A stretch of DNA of 64,000 bases from JBBPZA01 sp963728925 (GTDB lineage: Bacteria; Actinomycetota; Thermoleophilia; Solirubrobacterales; Solirubrobacteraceae), in NCBI GenBank assembly GCA_963728925.1, contig CAVSMB010000026.1, positions 71,683 to 135,682 of the forward strand. The letters run 5' to 3'. Below are positions 56,947 to 64,000 of this stretch, in pieces. Both the position numbers and the translations under genes were made by a program. A model generated the notes under the pieces. The model ran no database searches, was not told the origin of the DNA, and saw nothing but the letters and a program-made list of their open reading frames with translations. How positions within the stretch are numbered: position 1 is the stretch's first letter; the number at the start of each line of letters is the position of its first letter.

Positions 56947-59538
56947 CTACTTCGCCTCCAGCCAGTTCGGGCCGACCCCGACGTCGACGGCGAGGCCCGG
57001 CTCACGCGGCTCCCACGGCGCGACCATCTCGCGCGCGACGATCTCGCGCACGGCGTCCATCTCCTCGGGGGGGCCCTCGAAGAGCAGCTCGTCGTGGATG
57101 GTGAGGATCAGGCGCGTGGCGAGGCCTGCCTCGTGGAGGGCGCGGTGGGCGCCGACCATCCCGAGCTTGAGGACGTCGGCCGCGGTGCCCTGGATGACGG
57201 TGTTGACCGCCAGGCGCTCGCCGAGCGTGCGCACGCCCCAGTTGCGCGCCTTGAGCTCGGGAATCTGGCGACGGCGGCCGAACAGCGTCGTCACGTAGCC
57301 GAGCTCGCGCGCCGACTCGATGGTCTCCGAGATGAAGGCGGCCACCCGCGGGAAGCGCTCGAGGTAGGCGTCGATGAACACCTTGGCCTCCTCGCGCGGG
57401 ATGTTGAGCCGGTCGGCGAGGCCGTAGTCGGAGAGGCCGTAGACGATCCCGTAGTTGATCATCTTGGACTTCGAGCGCATGCCGGGGTCGATCTCGTGCG
57501 CCTCGACCTCGAAGACCTGCGAGGCCGTCGCCGTGTGCACGTCCTCGTCGCGGATGAAGATCTCCTTGAGGACGGGCTCGTCGGCGATGTGGGCCAGGAC
57601 GCGCAGCTCGACCTGCGAGTAGTCGGCGCTGAGCAGCACGCGCCCCTCCTCGGCCTCGAAGCAGCCGCGGATCTCGCGTCCGAGCGGGGTGCGCACCGGC
57701 ACGTTCTGGACGTTGGGGTTGGTCGAGGCGATCCGCCCCGTGGTGGCGCCTGCCTGCAGGAAGGTCGTGTGCAGGCGGCCGCGGGCGTCGACCATCTCGC
57801 CGAGCACGTCGAGGTAGGTCTTGGCCAGCGTGTTGAGCTCGCGCCAGCGCTCGATGAGCGGGATGATCTCGTGCTCCGAGCGGATCGCCTGCAGCACGCG
57901 CGCGTCGGTCGAGTACCCGGTCTTGCCGCGGCGCTTGCGCGACAGACCCAGCTTGCCGAAGAGCACCTCACCGAGCTGCTGCGGCGAGCCGAGCGTGAAC
58001 TCCTCCCCGGCGAGATCCCAGATGCGGCGCTCCAGCCCGGCGACCTCGTCGCGCACGCGCGTGGTGATCGCGCGGAGCCGCGCGACGTTGAGCTTGACCC
58101 CCTCGACCTCCATCTCGCGCAGCACGTGCACGAGCGGCAGCTCGATCTCGCGCAGCACCGGCTCCAGCCCGCGCTCGGCGACCTGCTCGAGCTGCGCGTC
58201 GGCGAGCGCGCGCACGAGCAGGGCAGCCGAGCCGGCCTCGTCCTCCACGTCGCTCGCCATCCCGCGCTCCTCGACGAGCTCGCGGAACGGGAAGCCGCGA
58301 CGCGCGGGCTCGAGCAGGTAGGCGCCGAGCAGCGTGTCGTGCTCGAGCGTCGGCGGCACCACGCCGAGGCTCTTGGCGTCGTGGGCCGTCACCGGGCGGT
58401 CGCCGAGCGCGAGGACGACCGCCTCGGCGCCCGGCGCGTCGCCCACCAGCACCTCGCCGGTGCCCGTCGCGACCCCGAAGCGCCACGCGCCCTCCTCCGC
58501 GAACAGCTCACCCTCCGGAGCCTCGGGCGCCGCCACCGCGAGCGCGACCGGTTCGCCGGCGGGCAGCGCGCGCAGGCTGCCGAGCGCGGCCTCGCGCGCA
58601 CGCGCCGACACCGTGGTGGTGGCCGCCGGGGCCGGAGCGGCGGCGTCGGCGTCGCCCAGCGCCTCCTCCAGGCGGCGCAGCGGGTCGCGCAGCTCGAAGC
58701 GCCGGAAGACGTCGCGCAGCTGCGAGCGGTCGGGCTCCTGCACGAGCGCGTCGCGCGGGTCCACGTCGACGGGCACGTCGCGCTGGACGGTGGCCAGGCG
58801 CTTTGACACGCGCGCGTCGTCGGCGTGGGCGCGCAGGTTCTCCTTGCGCTTCGCCCCCGAGATCTCGTCGACCGAGTCGAGAACCGCCTCGAGCGAGCCG
58901 AATCGCTGGAGCAGGTCGGAGGCGGTCTTGTCGCCGATCCCCGGGACGCCGGGGATGTTGTCCGAGGTGTCGCCCTTCAGCCCGTAGAAGTCGGGGATCT
59001 GCTCGGGTGCGATGCCGTAGCGGTCGATGACCGCCTGGTGGTCGTAGAGCTTGGTCTCGGTGATGCCCCGCGAAGTGGCCATCACCTTGACGCGTCCCTC
59101 GGGGTCGATGAGCTGGAACGCGTCGCGATCGCCGGTCACCACGGTCACCGGCACACCCTCGGCACGCGCGCGCTCGGCGATCGAGGCGATCACGTCGTCG
59201 GCTTCGTAGCCCTCGACCGCGACGTTGCGGTAGCCGAAGGCCTCGACGAGCGGCTCGAGGTGCGGCCACTGCTGGCGTAGCAGGTCCGGGCGCGAGGTCC
59301 GCTGCGCCTTGTAGTCCTCGTAGACCTCCTTGCGGCCCGAGCTCCCGGCGTCCCACACCACGACGGTCGGCTGCGACCCGTGGTCGGTGAGGATCTTCAC
59401 GAGCATCGAGGCGAAGCCGAAGATCGCGTTGGTCGGAAAGCCCTCGGAGGTGGCGATGCTCTCGGGCAGCGCGAAGAACGCGCGGTACACGAGGCTGTTG
59501 CCGTCGATGAGATAGAGCTCGGAGGGGTCGTCCGTCAC
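56947..59538 (-). CDS. polA: DNA polymerase I
   Basis: 863 residues. Residues 1-290 are the 5'-3' flap exonuclease (LYLIDGNSLVYRAFFALPE, VTGDRDAFQLIDPEG, LKGDTSDNIPGVPGIGDKTA). Residues 310-480 are the degenerate proofreading domain; the DxE exo I motif is absent, so no proofreading is expected. Residues 490-863 are the polymerase: motif A LLSADYSQVELRVLAHI, motif B RSKSKMINYGIVYGL, motif C LTIHDELLFEGP. The O-helix residue that is Phe in E. coli is Tyr here (NYG). It fills gaps in repair and matures lagging strands. ATG 59538 is 12 bases from the divergent malic enzyme start. Confidence 0.97.
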   Translation of the reverse strand: MTDDPSELYLIDGNSLVYRAFFALPESIATSEGFPTNAIFGFASMLVKILTDHGSQPTVVVWDAGSSGRKEVYEDYKAQRTSRPDLLRQQWPHLEPLVEAFGYRNVAVEGYEADDVIASIAERARAEGVPVTVVTGDRDAFQLIDPEGRVKVMATSRGITETKLYDHQAVIDRYGIAPEQIPDFYGLKGDTSDNIPGVPGIGDKTASDLLQRFGSLEAVLDSVDEISGAKRKENLRAHADDARVSKRLATVQRDVPVDVDPRDALVQEPDRSQLRDVFRRFELRDPLRRLEEALGDADAAAPAPAATTTVSARAREAALGSLRALPAGEPVALAVAAPEAPEGELFAEEGAWRFGVATGTGEVLVGDAPGAEAVVLALGDRPVTAHDAKSLGVVPPTLEHDTLLGAYLLEPARRGFPFRELVEERGMASDVEDEAGSAALLVRALADAQLEQVAERGLEPVLREIELPLVHVLREMEVEGVKLNVARLRAITTRVRDEVAGLERRIWDLAGEEFTLGSPQQLGEVLFGKLGLSRKRRGKTGYSTDARVLQAIRSEHEIIPLIERWRELNTLAKTYLDVLGEMVDARGRLHTTFLQAGATTGRIASTNPNVQNVPVRTPLGREIRGCFEAEEGRVLLSADYSQVELRVLAHIADEPVLKEIFIRDEDVHTATASQVFEVEAHEIDPGMRSKSKMINYGIVYGLSDYGLADRLNIPREEAKVFIDAYLERFPRVAAFISETIESARELGYVTTLFGRRRQIPELKARNWGVRTLGERLAVNTVIQGTAADVLKLGMVGAHRALHEAGLATRLILTIHDELLFEGPPEEMDAVREIVAREMVAPWEPREPGLAVDVGVGPNWLEAK

Positions 59539-59550
59539 GACCCGAACTCT

Positions 59551-60447
<897 letters not shown>

Positions 60448-60467
60448 GATGGGAAATCACGTTGGGA

Positions 60468-61715
60468 TCAAGCGGCGGCCTCCTGGAGCGTGACGTGCTG
60501 GCCGAGGCGTTCGAGCTGGGTGACGAGGCGCTTGATGTGGCGGGCGGGGTCGCGGCGCTGGTAGTAGTCGCCGCCGAGGTCGCGGTAGGTCTCGCCGTTG
60601 GTGAACATGTGCCAGTAGGCGACGAGCATCGAGTGCATGACGGCGCCGAGCGCGCGGCGATGGCCGATGCGGGGCCGCAGGCGCTGGTATTGGGCTTGGA
60701 GGTAGCTGCCGTTGACGCGGGTGGCGGCCAGCGCGGCTTCGTGGAGGGCGAGGCCGAGGAACTTGCTGCCCTTGCGGGTGCGTCCGGAGCGGCGTTTGCC
60801 GGCGGATTGGTCGTTGCCTGGGCAGCGTCCGCCCCAGCTGGCGAGATGGCCGGCGCTGGGGAAGACGCTCATGTCGGTGCCGATCTCAGCGACCAGGACC
60901 TCGGCGGTGCGCTGCGCGACCCCGGTGATCGTGGCGGCCAGCTTGACGCCGGCCTGTCCGGTAGGGCCCAGCTCGGCCTCGATCGCCTCCGAGAGCCGAT
61001 CGATCTGCTCGTCCAGGAAGTCCAGGTGAGCGAGGATCGCGCCGATGATCAGCGCGTGGTGGGCCTCGAAGCGGCCCTCCAGCGCTTCGCGCAGCGCGGG
61101 GATCTTCTTGCGCAGCTTGCCCCTCGCGAGGTCGGCGAGCACCTGCGGGTCGGTCGTCCCGGCGACGAGCGCGTCGAGCATCGCGCGGCCGGAGGCGCCG
61201 AGGATGTCGGTCGCGACGCAGTCGAGCTTGATGCCGGTGTCCTCCAGCGCCTTGTGCAGCCGGTTGGCCTCGCGCTGACGCTCGGCGATCTGCGTCTTGC
61301 GGTAGCGAGTCAGCGCGCGCAGCCGGCGCTGCGGCTTGGGCGCCACGAAACTGCCGCGCAGCAGGCCGGCCTCCATCAGCTGGCACAGCCACTGCGCGTC
61401 GGAGCAGTCGGTCTTGCGGCCGGGCACGTTCTTGACGTGCCGGGCGTTGCACAGCGTCAGCTCGAAGTCGTCCTCGAGGATGTGCCAGACCGGCAGCCAG
61501 AACACGCCGGTCGCCTCCATCGCGACATGCGTGACACCGAACGCCTTCAGCCAGTCCGCCAGCGCCAGCAGGCCCTGCACGGTCGTCGCGAACTCGGCCA
61601 GATGCGCCACGCGCTGGCCGGCCGCGTCCGGCACGCGCACGCACGCCGTGACCTGCGCCTTGTGCACGTCGAGCCCCGCGACGCGGTCGAAGACCGCCTC
61701 GAACACCCGCACCAT
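60468..61715 (-). CDS. IS110-family transposase (DEDD plus Transposase_20)
   Basis: 415 residues. The N-terminal RuvC-like DEDD domain starts AGLDVHKAQVTACVRVPDAA, with HVAMEATGVFWLPVWHIL and VPGRKTDCSDAQWLCQLM carrying the Glu and Asp residues. The C-terminal Transposase_20 domain has ITGVAQRTAEVLVAEIGTDM and ASWGGRCPGNDQSAGKRRSG with the conserved Ser after the CPG block region. These enzymes cut and rejoin DNA guided, in recently described members, by an element-encoded bridge RNA. A strong GGAGGAG site lies five bases before ATG 61715. The gene is intact. Confidence 0.95.
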   Translation of the reverse strand: MVRVFEAVFDRVAGLDVHKAQVTACVRVPDAAGQRVAHLAEFATTVQGLLALADWLKAFGVTHVAMEATGVFWLPVWHILEDDFELTLCNARHVKNVPGRKTDCSDAQWLCQLMEAGLLRGSFVAPKPQRRLRALTRYRKTQIAERQREANRLHKALEDTGIKLDCVATDILGASGRAMLDALVAGTTDPQVLADLARGKLRKKIPALREALEGRFEAHHALIIGAILAHLDFLDEQIDRLSEAIEAELGPTGQAGVKLAATITGVAQRTAEVLVAEIGTDMSVFPSAGHLASWGGRCPGNDQSAGKRRSGRTRKGSKFLGLALHEAALAATRVNGSYLQAQYQRLRPRIGHRRALGAVMHSMLVAYWHMFTNGETYRDLGGDYYQRRDPARHIKRLVTQLERLGQHVTLQEAAA

Positions 61716-61950
61716 CGCTCCTCCTCCGATCGCACACAGACCGCCGAAATGCCGCCCGGCGGGCCTCCAAGACAGACGAGTCTGATGAGCGTGCTCAAGG
61801 CAACAATCCGGTACACCGGGGGAGAACCCTGCGTCAAACTAACCACGGGCGCACAGGCACCAAGACGAAACGCGACGTCAACGAGCGGCCCCGCGATCCT
61901 CCCCCATTTCACCGATCCGCGTACGGCCGAAGGCCACGAGAACTAACCTG
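61716..61950 (-). ncRNA. Candidate IS110 bridge RNA region
   Basis: About 235 non-coding bases upstream of the IS110 transposase correspond to the left end, where bridge RNAs of the IS110 group are encoded. Two short hairpins are visible: GCCC-GGC-GGGC near 61754 and CCGGT-AC-ACCGG at 61808-61819. I could not identify the target- or donor-binding loops by eye. The 20 bases on the other side of the transposase are too short to hold such an RNA. Confidence 0.35.
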
Positions 61951-61958
61951 GATTGTCG

Positions 61959-63731
61959 GTCCGGTAATTCGGTTGAGTCTTATCGGGCGGGGAAGGTGTA
62001 GCTGAGGATGCGACCGCCCCACCAGGGAACCTGGACTTGGCGGTTCTCGTAGCCGGCGTCGAGTAGTGCGGGGGTGTGGGTGCGGCGGCGTAGTGCGACC
62101 TCGATGTGCCCGGGGGTGAAGCGCAGCTCGCCGATCCCGTCGATCAGGTAGTCGCGGATCGTGTCGGGGGTTTGGTTGCGGTAGGCGGTGTGGAGGCCGC
62201 GGGCGAACCGCCGGTAGATGATGTCGGCGAGGACCGTGAGCGCGACGTCGAAGTCGACGGCGAGCGGGACCTGGGAGCAGAGCGAGTCGAGGTGGAACGC
62301 GCGGATCTGCTCGGCGAGTTGGTTCTCGATGCCCCAGCGTTGGCCGTAGCGTTCGATCAGCTGCTTGGGGGTGAGCTGCTGTTGGTTGGTGAGGATCAGG
62401 GTCGGCTGATCGCGGCCGAGCTGCACGGCGAGCTGGCGGAAGACGCTGCCTTGGATCGTGACGGCGTCTTCGTGGTAGTTGGCGGTCTTGTGCTTGCCGG
62501 AGCGGTCCAGCCGGGTCTTGGTCCAGGCGCTCGCCGGGAGCGCCTCCAGCGACTGGATCAGCTTCGGGTAGCGCTGGCGCAAGGTGATGAATCCGACGCC
62601 CATCTGGTCGAGCTCGGCGAGGTGTTCGTTGGTCGTGAGCTTGCCGTCGAACACCAGCAGCTTGGGCAGCTGGCCGTGGGTGCGCTCATAGAAGCGGCAG
62701 AAGTCGGTCACCTCGCCCGCCTGCTGGCGGCTGGTGAGCTCGGCGTTGGCGTAGAGGATCGTGTGCTGTTGCCCGTCCTGAGCGATGAACGTCAGCACCG
62801 AGCGGGTCCGCTGCGAGCGGCGGGGAACGTAGTGCTTCTCGAGCACGGTGTCCTGCTCGCCGTAGCTCATGATCGCGTGAAAGTCGAGGTTCACTCCCTG
62901 CTCGCCGATCAGCCCCGCCTCCCGGAGCCGGGGCTGCAGCGCCTCGAAGAACGCGATCTGCTGGGAGCGGCTGGTGCGGTAGGAGTAGGTCGTCAGATGC
63001 CAGGTCTTGGGCAGCACGTTCAGTCCGGCGAAGGCGCCCAGCGCCGGGTCGTGCACGACTGAGCGCACGTGGCTTCGCCGGCGGCGCCCTGAGAGCTTGA
63101 GCGCCAGCAGCGACAGCACCGAGCGGATCGCCGGAAGCTGGCTGGTGGACGGCCAGCCGGCCGCGTCGACCAGTCCGGGCAGATCGAGCGCGACCAGCTC
63201 CGGGACCAACAGGAACAGGCCGGCGTGCTGGGTTTGGATCGTGCCCTCGGTCGGCCAGTCCTCTTCTGCGAGGACGCGCACCTTCTCCGCCGCCAGCCGT
63301 TCGGGCGCCGGCTCGGGCTTGTCCTGACGCAGCTTGGGCATCCGCGAGAGCCCTTCCTCGCGCAGGATCTCCCACACCGCCGTGCGCGACAGCGGCGTCC
63401 CCGCCCGTGCAAGCTCGGAGACGATCTCCTCGATCCCGTGCCGGGAGCGACGCAGCTCGAGCGCCCGCTCGCGGGCGGCATCCTTCTTGGGCTGACGCTT
63501 GGGCCCCGGCCGCGAGGCCTGGAACAGCTCTCCCACATCCGCCTGGCGGTACTGCGAGATCAGCGTCTGCACGCTCGCCTTCGTATAACCAAACCGCCCG
63601 GCGATCTCCGCCGCCGACAGCTCCTCCACGTAGTAGGCGCGCAGCGCCTCATACCGACGGTGCCCGGCGACCGTCGGCTTGGTGAAGCGGTCGTGTCCCG
63701 TCCGGGCCATCGCTCAGCCGATTTGGTGGAC
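61959..63731 (-). mobile_element. DDE insertion sequence, IS4/IS1634-like
   Basis: Imperfect terminal inverted repeats flank the transposase: GTCCGGTAATTCGGTTGAG at 61959-61977 and, reversed, GTCCACCAAATCGGCTGAG at 63713-63731 (13 of 19 matching). Target-site duplications are not evident, so the exact ends could lie a few bases further out. It abuts the IS110 element directly. Confidence 0.65.
61980..63710 (-). CDS. DDE transposase with N-terminal helix-turn-helix
   Basis: 576 residues. Residues 15-60 are a helix-turn-helix (LSAAEIAGRFGYTKASVQTL), followed by a second HTH-like region near 110. The catalytic RNase H part has VNLDFHAIMSYGEQD (first Asp), PKLLVFDGKLTTNEHLAELD (second Asp) and YGQRWGIENQLAEQIRAFHL with the catalytic Glu. 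The layout is that of IS4-superfamily transposases; IS1634-like is my best subgroup guess. The gene is intact, so the element could be active. Confidence 0.85.
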   Translation of the reverse strand: MARTGHDRFTKPTVAGHRRYEALRAYYVEELSAAEIAGRFGYTKASVQTLISQYRQADVGELFQASRPGPKRQPKKDAARERALELRRSRHGIEEIVSELARAGTPLSRTAVWEILREEGLSRMPKLRQDKPEPAPERLAAEKVRVLAEEDWPTEGTIQTQHAGLFLLVPELVALDLPGLVDAAGWPSTSQLPAIRSVLSLLALKLSGRRRRSHVRSVVHDPALGAFAGLNVLPKTWHLTTYSYRTSRSQQIAFFEALQPRLREAGLIGEQGVNLDFHAIMSYGEQDTVLEKHYVPRRSQRTRSVLTFIAQDGQQHTILYANAELTSRQQAGEVTDFCRFYERTHGQLPKLLVFDGKLTTNEHLAELDQMGVGFITLRQRYPKLIQSLEALPASAWTKTRLDRSGKHKTANYHEDAVTIQGSVFRQLAVQLGRDQPTLILTNQQQLTPKQLIERYGQRWGIENQLAEQIRAFHLDSLCSQVPLAVDFDVALTVLADIIYRRFARGLHTAYRNQTPDTIRDYLIDGIGELRFTPGHIEVALRRRTHTPALLDAGYENRQVQVPWWGGRILSYTFPAR

Positions 63732-64000
63732 GATTCTACCGATATGGTTCCGCACCCAGCGGACGGAACGCGACGACGAACTCGCCGCCGTCCGGCGGAA
63801 TACTGCACAACCATGGGATCATCGCCCCCCGGCGCTCGTCCACCGCGCTGCACTCAACCAGAGATAGCCCGAGAAGGATCCACCAAATGAGCTAAGCCCA
63901 GCTCCGTCAGGGCCGCCGGAAGCCCCAACTACCGCTACAGCCGCCGATCACAGACCACAGCGAAATCGGTGAACGAACCCCTCACCGATAATCGAGGCTA
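63732..64000. other. Gene-free end of window
   Basis: No reading frame with recognisable protein features is seen in these 269 bases, and no continuation of the malic enzyme appears. The only structure is a perfect stem-loop at 63965-63989 (ATCGGTGA, nine-base loop, TCACCGAT). There is no T-tract, so it is not an obvious terminator. The half-site TCACCGAT also occurs at 61909-61916 in the IS110 upstream region. Confidence 0.5.

Larger units (their letters stand above)
60448..61950 (-). mobile_element. IS110-family insertion sequence
   Basis: The left boundary is set where malic enzyme homology ends (about 60447). The right boundary lies before the second insertion sequence at about 61959 and is only approximate. 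No terminal inverted repeats or target duplication are seen, as is usual for this family. TCTGATG occurs at 60445-60451 and again at 61781-61787, but the meaning is unclear. The transposase is on the minus strand with a long non-coding 5' side. Confidence 0.75.

Overview
The window is very GC-rich, gene-dense bacterial chromosome. Many stop/start junctions overlap by four bases (ATGA or GTGA). The gene content (F420-type LLM oxidoreductase, DivIVA-like protein, actinobacterial-type DNA polymerase I with Tyr in the O-helix, MocR regulator, 4Fe-4S uracil-DNA glycosylase, UvrA/UvrB) points to an actinobacterium. A deep-branching Thermoleophilia/Solirubrobacterales-like lineage is my best guess; this is inference from gene content and style, not a measured placement. 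I see no rRNA, tRNA, CRISPR array or phage module.

Left part (1-31.5 kb): a large cell-surface polysaccharide locus. It holds nucleotide-sugar modifying enzymes (C-methyltransferase, cupin isomerase, SDR epimerases, a cytidylyltransferase plus dehydratase pair), GT2 and GT4 glycosyltransferases, GT39/PMT-like membrane glycosyltransferases, three StrF-like glycosyltransferase paralogues, a Wzm/Wzt-type ABC exporter with two nearly identical ATPase genes, an O-antigen ligase/polymerase-like protein, a Wzx-like flippase and a methyltransferase-glycosyltransferase fusion. Between about 4.8 and 22 kb almost every gene is split by single-base frameshifts although conserved motifs continue in the neighbouring frames. 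These are listed as pseudogene (frame-disrupted), but sequencing or assembly error is an equally live explanation. Several true truncation relics are also present.

Middle part (31.5-41.2 kb): uracil-DNA glycosylase, a Rossmann/DUF2520 protein with panC and panB (pantothenate synthesis), a membrane glycosyltransferase, a promoter carrying a perfect 24-bp palindrome, a hydrolase/phosphate-transporter chimera, an orphan sugar-binding lipoprotein, an acyltransferase, and a MocR-type regulator divergent from a small GNAT-like gene.

Right part (41.3-59.5 kb): core information genes, mostly on the minus strand: uvrA, mutY (one frameshift), uvrB, a lytic transglycosylase, coaE, rpsA and polA. Fragments lie between them (LAL-type ATPase, flippase C-terminus, amino-acid permease C-terminus). 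The end (59.5-64 kb) is a malic enzyme gene cut by an IS110-family element, followed directly by a second DDE insertion sequence. The non-coding strip upstream of the IS110 transposase is where a bridge RNA would be expected.
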